Positions 1 to 9,662 are shown, numbered from the stretch's first letter. The stretch: DNA of 64,000 nucleotides from Sulfurimonas sp. HSL3-2 (GCF_039645965.1 NZ_CP147917.1:1488001-1552000); one strand, 5' to 3'. A program made the numbers and translations. The notes: generated by a model not told the origin, from the sequence alone.

Positions 1-2758
1 ACTTTACTACCTTTGCACAACGCTCACATACACACTCTTCGTTTGCCGCTTGGAACTTCCAGCATCTTGGACATTTTGCTCTTGTCGCTTTTACGACTAC
101 GAACTCATCGCCATCTACCGTAAAGTGACCAAGCTCTTCATCTGCAACGTCGTTGTTGTTTACGCTTGAAACGACGAACCAGTCTTCAGCTTCTGTCGCG
201 TTCATAGAAAGAAGGATGTTTGAACCAGTAGAGATCTCGACCTCTAGTGTGCTTTTTATCTTCTTCTCTTTTTTAAGCGCATCGACGATCTCGAAGAATG
301 CGTCTCTTGCTTTTAGCATATATGCTTCGTTGAACTCAGAAGCTTCTACATGTAAAGGTGCGTACTCAAGGTCGAAAATGTCCTCTGCGTCGCCTTTTAT
401 GACAGCAGGAGCGTTTTCTAAGATCTCATCAGCCGTATATGTTAGTATCGGCGCGATGATAGTCAGAAGCGATTTAGCGATGATAGCTAACGCACTCTGA
501 GATGAACGTCTGTGCATATCGTCTTTTGCATCACAGTAGAGTCTGTCTTTTGTGATGTCGATGTAGATACCGCTCAGGTCGTTTACGACAAAGTTGTTCA
601 GCAGGCTCATCGCTTGGACGAAGTTGTACTCGTTGAAGTTCTTCATCACGTCTGCGAATACTTTACTTGCTTTTGCCAGTACCCATCTGTCTAGAACGCC
701 CATATCTTTTACATCTACAAGCGTCTCTAAGTCGTTGATGTTTGCAAGCATAATACGGAATGTATTACGAAGCTTACGGTAGTTCTCCGCTATCTGTTTT
801 AAGATGTCGTCAGAGATTTTGAGGTCCCCTTGGTAGTCGCTTGATGCGACCCATAGTCTAAGGATCTCAGAACCGAACTCTTTGAGTACTTTATCAGGTG
901 CTACGACGTTGCCTTTAGACTTACTCATCTTCTCACCTTTGGCATCGACCGTGAAACCGTGAGTAAGAACTGTCTTATAAGGCGCTTTGTGTTGTACAGC
1001 CGCACTTAGAAAAAGTGAAGACTGGAACCATCCGCGGTGCTGATCGCTACCCTCAAGGTAGATATCTGCAGGGTATTCGCCCGCGTCGTAGTTGCGAGAT
1101 TTTAGTACCGCGTTCCAAGTCGAACCGCTGTCAAACCAAACATCCAGGATGTCTGTGACTTTTTCAAGCTCTTCAGGTTTGTAGCCGCTTCCCGGGTAAA
1201 GAAGTTCAGCGATATCCATAGAGTACCAAACGTCACTTCCCTGCATCTCAAATATCATCGCAACGAAGTTCAGTACTTTCTCATCCAGCAGTACTTCGCC
1301 GGTAGCTTTCACTCTGAAAAACGCGATAGGCACACCCCAGTCACGCTGACGAGAGATACACCAGTCTGGACGGTTCGCTACCATAGAGTTTAGACGGTTA
1401 CGTCCTGTCTCAGGGTAAAAAGCTGTCTTTGCCACTTCATCTGAAGCGATCTGGCGTAGAGTCTTGCTCTCACCTTTTGGAGTCTCATCCACAGAGATGA
1501 ACCACTGCTTAGTCGCTCTATAGATAAGCGGAGTATGGCTTCTCCAACAGTGCGGGTACGAGTGCACAAAACGGCTTACATGTAAGACGCTTTCCCCTAG
1601 TAGCTCGATGATAGCTTCGTTTGATTTGAAGATATGCTTGCCTACGAACTCTTCTGCGTTAGGCATCAGTTTCAGTCCTACTACAGTCTCGTCGTAACAT
1701 CCGGTCTCATCGACAGGCATGATGACTTCAAGGTCATACTTTAGACCTACACGGTAGTCATCCTCACCGTGACCCGGTGCAGTGTGAACCGCTCCAGTAC
1801 CATTGTCCATAAGAACGTGCTCGCCAAGGACGAGTTGAGAGTCTCTGCCGTTTAGCGGGTTGACAGCTTTCAGGTTTTCAAACACGGTCGCATCGAAAGT
1901 CTGAGCTATCTCGCCTTTTAGTATGCCTGCTTTTACTAGTGCATCGTGCAGTTTTTCCGCCACGATGTAACCGTCAGTCGTGAGAGCATACTTCTCTTCA
2001 GGGTTTAGTGAGATACCCGTGTTTGAAGGGATGGTCCAAGGAGTCGTCGTCCAGATAACGAACGCTGCCTTGCCGTTGATGCCCACTTTTGCTTTTGCGT
2101 CGTCGCTTAACTCGAATGCGATGTAGATAGAGTAGTCCTCTTTGTCTTGGTACTCTACTTCAGCTTCTGCAAGTGCAGTTCTCTCAGCCCAGCTCCAAAA
2201 AACAGGTTTTGAACGCTCGATGAGAAGACCTTTGTTCGCTACTTCACATAGAGTTCTGTAGATGTTTGCCTCGAACTTATAATCCATAGTCACGTATGGA
2301 TTTTCCCAGTCTGCAATGATACCCATCTGTTTAAATTCACCGCGTTGGATGTCAACAAATTTTGCAGCGTGGTCACGACAAAGTTTTCTGATCTCAGAAG
2401 TCTCTAAAAGCTCTTTTTTCTGCTTACCGCCGAGTTTTTTCTCTACTTGCTGCTCGATCGGCAGACCATGACAGTCCCAGCCCGGAGTCAAACGCACCGA
2501 TTTTCCTGCAAAATAGTTCTGTTTTACGATAATGTCTTTTAATATTTTATTGAGTGCGTGACCGATATGGATGTTTCCGTTTGCATACGGAGGACCATCG
2601 TGCAGCGTAAAAGACTCTCTGTCTTTACGTTTGTTTTTCATCTTTGTGTACACATCTTTTGCGTACCAAGATTCATACCTCTTAGGCTCGTTTTGTGGGA
2701 GATTACCACGCATCGGAAATTCTGTTGTAGGTAAAAGAAGGGTATCTTTATAGTCCAT
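1..2758 (-). CDS. ileS: Isoleucyl-tRNA synthetase, C-terminal tip missing
   Basis: This enzyme charges tRNA-Ile with isoleucine in the cytoplasm. The frame is open from the ATG at 2758 to the left edge, about 919 codons, so only a short C-terminal tip is outside. The class I HIGH motif appears as NIHIGHAL near residue 60. The KMSKS loop is GEKMSKSK, encoded near 905-935. At the left edge a CxxC pair (CVCERC) marks the zinc-binding C-terminus. The start is supported by MDYKDTLLLP, a typical N-terminus for this family. It is transcribed divergently from the cinA-like gene from a symmetric promoter region. Identification is certain; only the stop codon is not visible. Confidence 0.97.
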   Translation of the reverse strand, partial: MDYKDTLLLPTTEFPMRGNLPQNEPKRYESWYAKDVYTKMKNKRKDRESFTLHDGPPYANGNIHIGHALNKILKDIIVKQNYFAGKSVRLTPGWDCHGLPIEQQVEKKLGGKQKKELLETSEIRKLCRDHAAKFVDIQRGEFKQMGIIADWENPYVTMDYKFEANIYRTLCEVANKGLLIERSKPVFWSWAERTALAEAEVEYQDKEDYSIYIAFELSDDAKAKVGINGKAAFVIWTTTPWTIPSNTGISLNPEEKYALTTDGYIVAEKLHDALVKAGILKGEIAQTFDATVFENLKAVNPLNGRDSQLVLGEHVLMDNGTGAVHTAPGHGEDDYRVGLKYDLEVIMPVDETGCYDETVVGLKLMPNAEEFVGKHIFKSNEAIIELLGESVLHVSRFVHSYPHCWRSHTPLIYRATKQWFISVDETPKGESKTLRQIASDEVAKTAFYPETGRNRLNSMVANRPDWCISRQRDWGVPIAFFRVKATGEVLLDEKVLNFVAMIFEMQGSDVWYSMDIAELLYPGSGYKPEELEKVTDILDVWFDSGSTWNAVLKSRNYDAGEYPADIYLEGSDQHRGWFQSSLFLSAAVQHKAPYKTVLTHGFTVDAKGEKMSKSKGNVVAPDKVLKEFGSEILRLWVASSDYQGDLKISDDILKQIAENYRKLRNTFRIMLANINDLETLVDVKDMGVLDRWVLAKASKVFADVMKNFNEYNFVQAMSLLNNFVVNDLSGIYIDITKDRLYCDAKDDMHRRSSQSALAIIAKSLLTIIAPILTYTADEILENAPAVIKGDAEDIFDLEYAPLHVEASEFNEAYMLKARDAFFEIVDALKKEKKIKSTLEVEISTGSNILLSMNATEAEDWFVVSSVNNNDVADEELGHFTVDGDEFVVVKATRAKCPRCWKFQAANEECVCERCAKVVK

Positions 2759-2789
2759 TTAGACCTCATTATCAATATTTTAAAATTGT

Positions 2790-2838
2790 TGGATTATACC
2801 TTTTATGTGTTTAAAACATACTGATATGGTATAATCCA
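2790..2838. promoter_or_regulatory. Divergent ileS/cinA promoter with 11-bp inverted repeat
   Basis: Arms TGGATTATACC (2790-2800) and GGTATAATCCA (2828-2838) are perfect inverted repeats 27 bp apart. Read towards each gene, each arm is the same sequence containing TATAAT; the right arm is preceded by TG, as in an extended -10 box. The natural reading is two mirrored sigma-70 promoters serving ileS leftwards and the cinA-like gene rightwards. Whether a regulator also binds the palindrome cannot be told. Confidence 0.6.
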
Positions 2839-2863
2839 TCATCTAGATATCAAGGTTTTCTCA

Positions 2864-3958
2864 ATGAAGTTCAATGTTTTGTTTGTCGGTAGTAAATTTT
2901 CAAATAACACTTATCTAAAAGATTACATACTCAGGGAGATAAATAAAAAGATATCTCATATAGACTCTATGACCTTTTATCTTGAAAATGACAACTCTCT
3001 GTTTTTACACTTAGAACGTGAACTTTCCGTTGATACAAAACTACTCATCATCACGACAAAACAAAACTTCAGCGTCGTCGGTAAGCTTTTATGTACCGTG
3101 ACTGCGGACAACCAGATACTTAAAGAGAACATGCTGCTTCCTTCACAGTGTACTGTCTTTGAGGACCAGACCTATCTTTTAAACTACAATAACAGCGTTA
3201 TCAACGTCTTACATGTAGACGAACTTACAGAGTTTCCAAGACTGCTTTTAGAGGATGAGAACTCAAGTGCGACCATACACCTTTTCGGTGAGGACAAAGA
3301 GAGTGCAAAAGCGCTTATCTCCCCGATCGCGCAGACAAATGAGGTCAAGATCGATATTACTGACATCGTAGAGGGCTGGCTGCGCATAGATGTGACAAGC
3401 AGAAAGTACGGAAACATCACGCAGTTCATCTCCTCTACCAAACAGCTTCTCAGCACTAAGATCATCGCGGCATCCAACATCCCCGCATACATCATAGAGA
3501 AGATGCACTATGCACAGAGAAAACTCACATTTTCCGAAAGCTGTACGGGAGGGCTTTTAGCCTATATGTTCACAAAAGAGAGCGGAGCTTCAAATATGTT
3601 CGACGGTTCTTTAGTGACCTACTCCAATGCATTAAAAGAGAACTGGCTTGCAGTCGAGCACGCTACGCTTGAAAAACATGGAGCGGTAAGCGAGCAGGTA
3701 GTAAGAGAGATGAGCGACGGGGCACTCAACGTCAGCTATGCCAACTATGCTGTCGCCATAAGCGGTGTAGCAGGTCCAACAGGCGGTACGGAAGAGAAAC
3801 CTGTAGGGACTGTATACATTAGTGTAAGAAGCAGAGATAACGAGCAGACACAGAAACTCTCTCTTTACGGTGACAGAAGATATATACAAGAACAGAGCGC
3901 TTTATATGCTATTAAAATGCTCTTAGAAATCGATAAAAAACTTTTTTTTACAAATTAG
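2864..3958 (+). CDS. CinA-like protein with nicotinamide-nucleotide amidase domain
   Basis: The C-terminal part (about residues 205-360) is a CinA-C/PncC domain, which hydrolyses nicotinamide mononucleotide to nicotinate mononucleotide in NAD salvage. Its signature motifs FSESCTGGLLA, GSLVTYSNALK and VSGVAGPTGGT-like AISGVAGPTGGTEE are all present. The first 170 residues sit where CinA proteins carry a molybdopterin-binding-like (COG1058) domain, but they are strongly diverged and the usual motifs are not visible. The length of 364 is slightly short for full CinA. The start ATG follows the divergent promoter. The amidase assignment is firm; the role of the N-terminal half is unknown. Confidence 0.85.
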   Translation: MKFNVLFVGSKFSNNTYLKDYILREINKKISHIDSMTFYLENDNSLFLHLERELSVDTKLLIITTKQNFSVVGKLLCTVTADNQILKENMLLPSQCTVFEDQTYLLNYNNSVINVLHVDELTEFPRLLLEDENSSATIHLFGEDKESAKALISPIAQTNEVKIDITDIVEGWLRIDVTSRKYGNITQFISSTKQLLSTKIIAASNIPAYIIEKMHYAQRKLTFSESCTGGLLAYMFTKESGASNMFDGSLVTYSNALKENWLAVEHATLEKHGAVSEQVVREMSDGALNVSYANYAVAISGVAGPTGGTEEKPVGTVYISVRSRDNEQTQKLSLYGDRRYIQEQSALYAIKMLLEIDKKLFFTN

Positions 3959-3968
3959 CCAAAAACTC

Positions 3969-3997
3969 TTGACAAAAAAATGCATTTTACATATAAT
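3969..3997 (+). promoter_or_regulatory. Consensus sigma-70 promoter of the tRNA cluster
   Basis: TTGACA (3969-3974) and TATAAT (3992-3997) are perfect consensus hexamers separated by 17 bp, followed by a GC-rich discriminator (CGCCC). It lies just 31 bp before the first tRNA. A promoter this strong fits a stable-RNA operon; the GC-rich discriminator suggests stringent control, which is inference. Confidence 0.85.
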
Positions 3998-4028
3998 TTC
4001 GCCCTCACAAGCATGGTGAGAACAACAT

Positions 4029-4104
4029 GTCTCGTTAGCTCAGCTGGTAGAGCACGTCACTTTTAATGATGTGGCCGATGGTTCGAATCCATCACGGGAC
4101 ACCA
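4029..4104 (+). tRNA. tRNA-Lys (UUU)
   Basis: The acceptor stem GTCTCGT pairs with ACGGGAC with one wobble. The anticodon loop CTTTTAA gives UUU, the T-loop TTCGAAT is canonical and CCA is encoded. It is the first gene of a six-tRNA run behind a consensus promoter. Confidence 0.97.
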
Positions 4105-4120
4105 TTTATATTTTTAGGTT

Positions 4121-4197
4121 GCAGCGGTAGTTCAGCTGGTTAGAATACCTGCCTGTCACGCAGGGGGTCGCGGGTTCGAATCCCGTCCGCTGCGCCA
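4121..4197 (+). tRNA. tRNA-Asp (GUC), copy 1
   Basis: The anticodon stem and loop CCTGCCTGTCACGCAGG gives GUC. The acceptor GCAGCGG pairs with CCGCTGC, the discriminator is G and CCA is encoded. It is 77 nt and identical to the copy at 4514. Confidence 0.97.
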
Positions 4198-4212
4198 TCT
4201 AAAAACTTGAGT

Positions 4213-4288
4213 GGGCGTTTAGCTCAGTTGGTAGAGCGCTACCCTTACAAGGTAGATGTCACAAGTTCGAGTCTTGTAATGCCCACCA
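4213..4288 (+). tRNA. tRNA-Val (UAC), copy 1
   Basis: The anticodon stem and loop CTACCCTTACAAGGTAG gives UAC. The acceptor GGGCGTT pairs with AATGCCC with one wobble, and CCA is encoded. It is identical to the copy at 4425. Confidence 0.97.
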
Positions 4289-4317
4289 TTATTTATAAGC
4301 CTTTTGTTTATGAAAGT

Positions 4318-4393
4318 GACCCTTTCGTCTAGTGGCCAAGGACACTATCACTTCATGGTAGGAACAGAGGTTCAAATCCTTTAGGGGTCGCCA
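4318..4393 (+). tRNA. tRNA-Glu (UUC)
   Basis: The acceptor GACCCTT pairs with AGGGGTC. The anticodon loop ACTTCAT gives UUC, the D-arm begins TCGTCTAG as in other tRNA-Glu genes, and CCA is encoded. Confidence 0.96.
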
Positions 4394-4424
4394 TTACATG
4401 GTGTTTATATTCTCTTTTTTAAGA

Positions 4425-4500
4425 GGGCGTTTAGCTCAGTTGGTAGAGCGCTACCCTTACAAGGTAGATGTCACAAGTTCGAGTCTTGTAATGCCCACCA
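4425..4500 (+). tRNA. tRNA-Val (UAC), copy 2
   Basis: Base-for-base copy of the tRNA-Val at 4213 with the same anticodon UAC and encoded CCA. It indicates a local duplication within the operon. Confidence 0.97.
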
Positions 4501-4513
4501 TCATTTATAGGTT

Positions 4514-4590
4514 GCAGCGGTAGTTCAGCTGGTTAGAATACCTGCCTGTCACGCAGGGGGTCGCGGGTTCGAATCCCGTCCGCTGCGCCA
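4514..4590 (+). tRNA. tRNA-Asp (GUC), copy 2
   Basis: Base-for-base copy of the tRNA-Asp at 4121, including the AGGTT just before it. It is the last gene of the run. No clear hairpin terminator follows; an A/T-rich stretch with a T tract lies at 4635-4641. Confidence 0.97.
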
Positions 4591-4640
4591 CCTTTAATTT
4601 CTTCACAACATCAATTTCAAACAATCAAAATACAATTTTT

Positions 4641-5396
4641 TTACGGCTTTTTCTTAAAAATATCGCCTATATCTACAGGAAACGGAAATACAAGCGTATT
4701 TGTCTTGTCATTTGAGATATCGCTCATCGTTTGAAGATAACGAAGCTGTATACCAAGGTCGTTCTGGCTTAGTTTCTGCGCTGCTGCGAGTATGTTCTCA
4801 CTGGCTTCAAGCTCACCTTTTGAGTTTATGACTTTAGAACGGCGTTCACGCTCCGCTTCTGCCTGTTTTGCTATCGCGCGTATCATACTTTCATCCAGAT
4901 CTATATGCTTGATCTCGACGTTTGATATCTTGATCCCCCATGCATCTGTACGCTTGTCGAGTATCTCCTGAATATCGGAGTTCAAACGCTCACGCTCTGC
5001 AAGCATCTCATCGAGCTCATGTCCGCCTAGAACCGAACGCAGAGTAGTCTGTGCCAGCTGGCTTGTCGCATCGTGAAAGTCCTCCACTTGGATGATCGCT
5101 TTTTCAGGATCGATGACGCGAAAATAGACCACGGCGTTTACATGTACGGACACATTGTCATGCGAGATGACGTCTTGGGTCGGGACATCAAGTACTATGG
5201 TACGAAGATCGACTTTGACCATCTGCTGGATAACAGGGATAAGTATGATCAGTCCCGGACCCTTGATACCCGTAAAACGGCCGAGCGTAAAGACGACCCC
5301 GCGTTGATATTCCCGTAAGACACGCACGGACATCATTAAAAACGCGACGACAAATATAACTATGTAGACTCCGGTGATCGGTATATTGATAAACAT
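4641..5396 (-). CDS. Slipin / stomatin-like SPFH membrane protein
   Basis: An N-terminal hydrophobic segment (about residues 5-25) anchors a SPFH/band 7 domain. Family motifs are visible, such as EYQRGVVFTLGRF, GLIILIPVIQ and the VNAVVYFRV strand. A charged coiled region rich in EAERERRSK follows. Slipins oligomerise on the inner membrane and organise membrane microdomains. The gene starts directly after the nfeD stop. A GTG and an ATG are adjacent; the ATG at 5396 has AGGAG six bases upstream and is preferred. NfeD proteases and slipins form one conserved pair, and NfeD of other species cleaves the slipin C-terminus. Confidence 0.92.
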   Translation of the reverse strand: MFINIPITGVYIVIFVVAFLMMSVRVLREYQRGVVFTLGRFTGIKGPGLIILIPVIQQMVKVDLRTIVLDVPTQDVISHDNVSVHVNAVVYFRVIDPEKAIIQVEDFHDATSQLAQTTLRSVLGGHELDEMLAERERLNSDIQEILDKRTDAWGIKISNVEIKHIDLDESMIRAIAKQAEAERERRSKVINSKGELEASENILAAAQKLSQNDLGIQLRYLQTMSDISNDKTNTLVFPFPVDIGDIFKKKP

Positions 5397-5399
5397 CAC

Positions 5400-6686
5400 T
5401 TACTCCTGTATTGATTTTACTTTCAATGTAAGGCCGTGAAGTCCTATGACTTGGACCTCCTGTCCTTCATGAAGTTTTTCTTGGCTGAGGGCATTCCATA
5501 TCTCACCGTGACACATGACATGATAACCGTCATCATATATGTCCATGACCTCTCCAATCGAGCCGACCATCTCTTCGGCACCGCTTACTATTTTTGCTTC
5601 CCTTGAAGTTATAAACAGTTTCATCACCATAATGAAAAATGCAAGACTTACCAGACTAAAAGCTATGACCAGAGGGATTGAGACACTGTTGCCAAGCGTA
5701 TCTGCGTCAAAGAGCAGGAATGAACCGAAGGCAAAAGCGATGACACCGCCGATGCCAAGTACTCCAAATCCCGCTACAAAGACCTCTATAATCATAAAAC
5801 TGATACCTAAGATGATAAGCAGCAGTCCCGCATAATTAAACGGGATCATATTGAGAGCATAGAGTGCAACGATACCGCAGATCACTCCGATGACTCCCGG
5901 AAGCACGGCACCCGGATTCATCAGCTCAAAGAAGATACCGTACACGGCTATAAGCAGGAGGATATATGCGATATTTGGATTTGTGATCATATATAAGAAC
6001 TTCGTCTTCCAATCAGGTTCATAACGAAGTATGATCGCACCTTTTGTATCTAAGACGACTTTGTTGTTTGAGACTTTTACGACTCTGCCGTTAAGCTTGC
6101 CAAGCAGATCATGAACATCTTCGGCGACGATATCTATGACACCGATACGAAGAGCCTCTTTAGCTGAGATGCTTTTTGCATTTAGGACTGCATCAAGCGC
6201 CCACGATACGTTTCTGTCACTCAGTTCTGCGAGACTTTTTATGTACGCAGTGGCATCGTTTATCGCTTTTCTCTCAGGTGTTGAGAGCACCTCTTTCGTG
6301 CCTGAAGGTGTCGGAAGCATACTAATAGGCGTGGCTGCCCCGATATTTGTTCCCGGAGCCATAGCAGCAACATTAGACGCATACATAAGGTAAGTTCCCG
6401 CACTCGCTGCGCGTGCACCTTTTGGATATACGTACATGATGACGGGGATATGGCTGTTCGTGATATCTTGGATCATCTCCCGCATAGAGGTCGAGAGTCC
6501 TCCGGGAGTGTCAAGCTTGACAAGTATCATCTGCGCGTCTTCTTTGACGGCTTTTTCTATGCCGCCTTTAAGGTATTCGCTGCTGGCAGGACCGATCGCT
6601 CCTTTTACCTCCAGCTCTACGACAATAGAAGAGGCAGCAAAAAGCGGTGATAATGTAAGGAATAATAGTAAAAGTAATCTTTTCAT
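5400..6686 (-). CDS. NfeD family membrane-bound serine protease
   Basis: It begins with a signal peptide (KRLLLLLFLTLSPLFAAS), then a ClpP/crotonase-like protease domain with the DTPGG motif (LDTPGGL) and SAGTY, the segment that carries the catalytic serine in this family. Four or five membrane segments follow at about residues 230-370, then a C-terminal OB-fold NfeD domain near 375-428 (VGSIGEVM). At 428 residues it is the long NfeD form. It is the first gene of a two-gene operon with the slipin. Function is membrane protein quality control, inferred from the family. Confidence 0.9.
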   Translation of the reverse strand: MKRLLLLLFLTLSPLFAASSIVVELEVKGAIGPASSEYLKGGIEKAVKEDAQMILVKLDTPGGLSTSMREMIQDITNSHIPVIMYVYPKGARAASAGTYLMYASNVAAMAPGTNIGAATPISMLPTPSGTKEVLSTPERKAINDATAYIKSLAELSDRNVSWALDAVLNAKSISAKEALRIGVIDIVAEDVHDLLGKLNGRVVKVSNNKVVLDTKGAIILRYEPDWKTKFLYMITNPNIAYILLLIAVYGIFFELMNPGAVLPGVIGVICGIVALYALNMIPFNYAGLLLIILGISFMIIEVFVAGFGVLGIGGVIAFAFGSFLLFDADTLGNSVSIPLVIAFSLVSLAFFIMVMKLFITSREAKIVSGAEEMVGSIGEVMDIYDDGYHVMCHGEIWNALSQEKLHEGQEVQVIGLHGLTLKVKSIQE

Positions 6687-6772
6687 AACTATGCACCTTC
6701 CAATCAGGTATTGAGTAGCATATCATAGAAACAATAACAATTACTTATACTATCAAAGATAGTTCCTCAAAG

Positions 6773-7186
6773 TCAAGCGGAAGTCGGGCAAAAGTGAAGC
6801 TTAGAAGAACACTCCGTTGAGACCTTTGTTTGAAACTTTATATTTAAGATTTTTTCTATTCGTTCGCTGTCAAATCCGCAGATCTTGTTATCACCTATGA
6901 CCATAAGCGGTCTTTTGATAAGAATCGGCTCTTTTAAGATAAGCTCTAACGCTTCATCTTTACTAAAACTAAGCGGATTGATCTCTTTGCTTTTTATCTT
7001 CGGTGCATTGACATTAAACCATTCGTGTACGGGCTTGTCTTTTACGAACTCATAGAGCATCTCTTTATCCATCTCATTGTTTAGCAGATCGCGTTCGATA
7101 ACAAAGTACCCTGCATCACGGATGCTTTTTTTCTGTTTGGTGTTCGTCGCACACCCCGGTTTTTCATAAAATATTACAAGTTTCAT
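6773..7186 (-). CDS. ArsC-family nitrogenase-associated protein (NifO-like)
   Basis: This 137-residue protein has a thioredoxin-like ArsC/Spx fold, recognisable from the start VIFYEKPGCATNTKQKK and from IKRPLMVIGDNKICGF. The active-site segment keeps one cysteine (GCATN) but not a CxxC pair, as in nitrogenase-associated ArsC-like proteins (NifO). Three more cysteines lie further on, two of them near the C-terminus. NifO is a nif accessory protein of unclear biochemistry. The ATG overlaps the stop of the upstream 81-residue gene (ATGA), so the two are translationally coupled. The shared sigma-54-like element upstream supports a nif role. Confidence 0.8.
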   Translation of the reverse strand: MKLVIFYEKPGCATNTKQKKSIRDAGYFVIERDLLNNEMDKEMLYEFVKDKPVHEWFNVNAPKIKSKEINPLSFSKDEALELILKEPILIKRPLMVIGDNKICGFDSERIEKILNIKFQTKVSTECSSKLHFCPTSA

Positions 7187-7425
7187 CCGACCTCTACCAT
7201 ATCAATAGCTTTGTCCGTCAGACAATATGTCTGGATCCCGTCATCATGCAGATTCATACATTCACTCAGACACCCTGCATCTAAAAGAGTCTCGATAACT
7301 TTATCGACGACTTCCTGTTTTAAACCGAGATACTCTGCGATATCTTCAGCATCATATAGGTTGTAGTTATCTTCATCACTAAGATTATAAATAGCTTTCA
7401 TAACACTTTTTATCATACCAGTCAT
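7183..7425 (-). CDS. Small winged-helix-like protein of unknown function
   Basis: The 81-residue product is acidic, with a segment (LYDAEDIAEYLGLKQEVVDKVIETLLDAGCL) that reads like a helix-turn-helix followed by a helix. It resembles small winged-helix regulators or adaptors. I do not recognise the family. An upstream in-frame ATG at 7440 exists, but the ATG at 7425 has AAGGA six bases before it. It is coupled to the NifO-like gene and preceded by the -24/-12 element at 7490-7505. Three cysteines in the second half could bind metal, which is a guess. Confidence 0.6.
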   Translation of the reverse strand: MTGMIKSVMKAIYNLSDEDNYNLYDAEDIAEYLGLKQEVVDKVIETLLDAGCLSECMNLHDDGIQTYCLTDKAIDMVEVG

Positions 7426-7489
7426 GACATATCCTTGCATTGATTAATATGTTTTGCCGAATCGACATAATACATTTCAATATATGCTG

Positions 7490-7505
7490 TGCAAGTTTTG
7501 TACTC
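7490..7505 (-). promoter_or_regulatory. Sigma-54-like promoter of the NifO-like operon
   Basis: GAGTAC, a 5-bp spacer (AAAAC) and TTGCA on the minus strand match the spacing of -24/-12 promoters. It lies 64 bp before the favoured start and shares spacer and -12 part with the rpoN element. The -24 part is degenerate. Confidence 0.45.
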
Positions 7506-7605
7506 GATTTTCTCTTTTTAGCTCTTTTTTGGTCATAGTGTTACACTTTTGTAATACTTGTTTGGCTAGAATACGCGACATTTAAACAAAAAAGGGGTTA
7601 GTTCA

Positions 7606-9651
7606 GTGAACAAACTATCAATTAAAGTACAAGTATTGTTACTAGTATCGCTATCACTAGTACTTTTAGCACTAATCATAAGTCTAATATCTGTTTCTAA
7701 AAGCAAAGATGCCTTGATGACACAAAGTTATTCGGCATTAACGACTGTCAGAGACATGAAAAAGAATCAGATCGGAAGTTTCTTTCATGAAAGAATGGGG
7801 GATATTCAAGTTTTATCACGTTCTGAAGATCTTAAAAAACTGATCGACGATCTTTTATATGTGCAAAAAGAACTTGAAGTAGGTACGACAGATACTTTTC
7901 CTATCCATAACCAGCTTACAAAAGAGAAAACAGTACCGCATGAGAATTTTTTCCAGTCCTATATAAAAGATTACGGATACTACGATGTCTTTGTCATATC
8001 CGCACAAAGCGGACAAGTGATGTACACGGCAGCAAAAGAGTCTGACTACGGAGCAAATCTTTTATACGGTTCTTTAAAAGACAGTGGTCTTGCACAGGCT
8101 TATAGAAAAGCACTTGCGAACGGACGCCCTACTTTTGCGGATATGGCACCTTATGCACCGAGCAACAACGCGCCTGCTATGTTCTTAGCTACACCTGTAA
8201 CAGTAGACGGTGTCGTAAAAGCCGTTCTAGCTTTTCAGATCAGTGACGCTGCAATAAACGACGTGATGCACTACAGAAAAGGTTACGGAGCTACGCAAGA
8301 GGATTATCTCGTAGGTCCAGAAAAAAAGATGAGAAGTGACAGTTTTCTCGACCCGAAAGGTCACTCTCTTCAGGCATCATTTGCACATCCAGAGACAGGC
8401 TCAGTCGATACTGAAGCTTCACGTGATGCATTAGCCGGCAAGACCGATACAAAAATAGTCATAGACTATAATGGAAATCCTGTTCTTTCTGCATTTTCAA
8501 CTGTAAAGGTCGGAGAAGATTTTTCTTGGGCTATTTTATCTGAGATAGATGAAGCCGAAGTGATGATCATACCAAATAAGATACGCAACTCGATCATCAT
8601 CGCCTCACTTATTACGCTTTTCATCATCATCGGACTTACTATATTTATATTAAAAGCAAGTGTCGTGACACCTCTGGAAAAGTTCAAGACTACACTTTTA
8701 ACTATCGGAAACAACAGCGATCTAACAATAAAAGTAGATGAGAATGCACCTCTGGAACTTTCAGAAATGGCACAAAGCTTTAACACTCTTATCCGTAATC
8801 TAAGAGACCTTATTCAGACTTCAAAACAAAGTTCGTCTGAAAATGCATCCATTTCACATGAACTTTCCACAACGGCACTGGACGTCGGAAGAAATGTCGA
8901 AAGATCCGTCAGCGGTATCAATGAAGCGACAGAAAAAGCCAATGACATAAAACAAGAGATCATGGAAGCGATCGCTGCTGCTCAAAACAGTAAAAAAGAT
9001 ATCTTGGAAGCAAACGATAACCTCAATGCTGCCCGCGAAGATATTATCGCTCTTACTTCAAGAGTTCAAGAGAGTGCAGAGCTTGAAGTCGAACTTGCCC
9101 GCAGAATGGAGACTTTATCTAAAGAAGCGAGTACAGTTAAAAATGTTCTTGAAATGATTTCAGATATTGCGGATCAGACAAATCTTCTTGCACTTAATGC
9201 TGCTATCGAAGCAGCGCGTGCAGGTGAACACGGACGTGGATTTGCCGTCGTCGCAGATGAAGTCCGCCAGCTTGCAGAGAGAACACAAAAATCACTCGTA
9301 GAGATCAATGCTACGATCAATGTTATCGTCCAGTCTATCATGGATGTCAGCGGACAGATGAATGCAAACTCTGCTGAAGTCCAAGCTCTTGCAGATGTCT
9401 CGACAGACGTGGAAACAAAGATAAATACCAGTGTAAACATTGTCCAAGCCGCTGTCAGTGCAAGCGATAAGACAGTGACCGACTTTGAAAAAACTGGAGG
9501 AGATGTCGAGTTCATCGTCTCTCAGATCAGCGAGATCAACAGTATCTCTTCACAAAATGCCAGAAACGTAGAAGAGATCGCTTCTGCAGCTGATCATCTT
9601 AACTCTATGACAGAAGACCTTCACTCTAAACTAGAAACATTCCGTACTTAA
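7606..9651 (+). CDS. Methyl-accepting chemotaxis protein with periplasmic Cache sensor
   Basis: A membrane segment at about residues 8-28 is followed by a periplasmic double-Cache-like domain to about 325. A second membrane segment ([20 protein letters not shown]), a HAMP region and the cytoplasmic signalling coiled coil follow. The hairpin tip [20 protein letters not shown] and the stretch [16 protein letters not shown] are canonical for receptors that bind CheA/CheW. It relays a chemical stimulus to the flagellar motor; the ligand is not readable from sequence. The start is GTG behind AGGGG. It is monocistronic, with a possible -10 (TAGAAT) at 7565 and a shared hairpin terminator at 9663. 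Confidence 0.95.
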   Translation: MNKLSIKVQVLLLVSLSLVLLALIISLISVSKSKDALMTQSYSALTTVRDMKKNQIGSFFHERMGDIQVLSRSEDLKKLIDDLLYVQKELEVGTTDTFPIHNQLTKEKTVPHENFFQSYIKDYGYYDVFVISAQSGQVMYTAAKESDYGANLLYGSLKDSGLAQAYRKALANGRPTFADMAPYAPSNNAPAMFLATPVTVDGVVKAVLAFQISDAAINDVMHYRKGYGATQEDYLVGPEKKMRSDSFLDPKGHSLQASFAHPETGSVDTEASRDALAGKTDTKIVIDYNGNPVLSAFSTVKVGEDFSWAILSEIDEAEVMIIPNKIRNSIIIASLITLFIIIGLTIFILKASVVTPLEKFKTTLLTIGNNSDLTIKVDENAPLELSEMAQSFNTLIRNLRDLIQTSKQSSSENASISHELSTTALDVGRNVERSVSGINEATEKANDIKQEIMEAIAAAQNSKKDILEANDNLNAAREDIIALTSRVQESAELEVELARRMETLSKEASTVKNVLEMISDIADQTNLLALNAAIEAARAGEHGRGFAVVADEVRQLAERTQKSLVEINATINVIVQSIMDVSGQMNANSAEVQALADVSTDVETKINTSVNIVQAAVSASDKTVTDFEKTGGDVEFIVSQISEINSISSQNARNVEEIASAADHLNSMTEDLHSKLETFRT

Positions 9652-9662
9652 AAGTCTTACTT

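Noticed and set aside
153-782. Plus-strand open frames over the first 800 bases
   Set aside because: They are antisense to ileS, whose minus frame is continuous and contains KMSKS and zinc-binding motifs.
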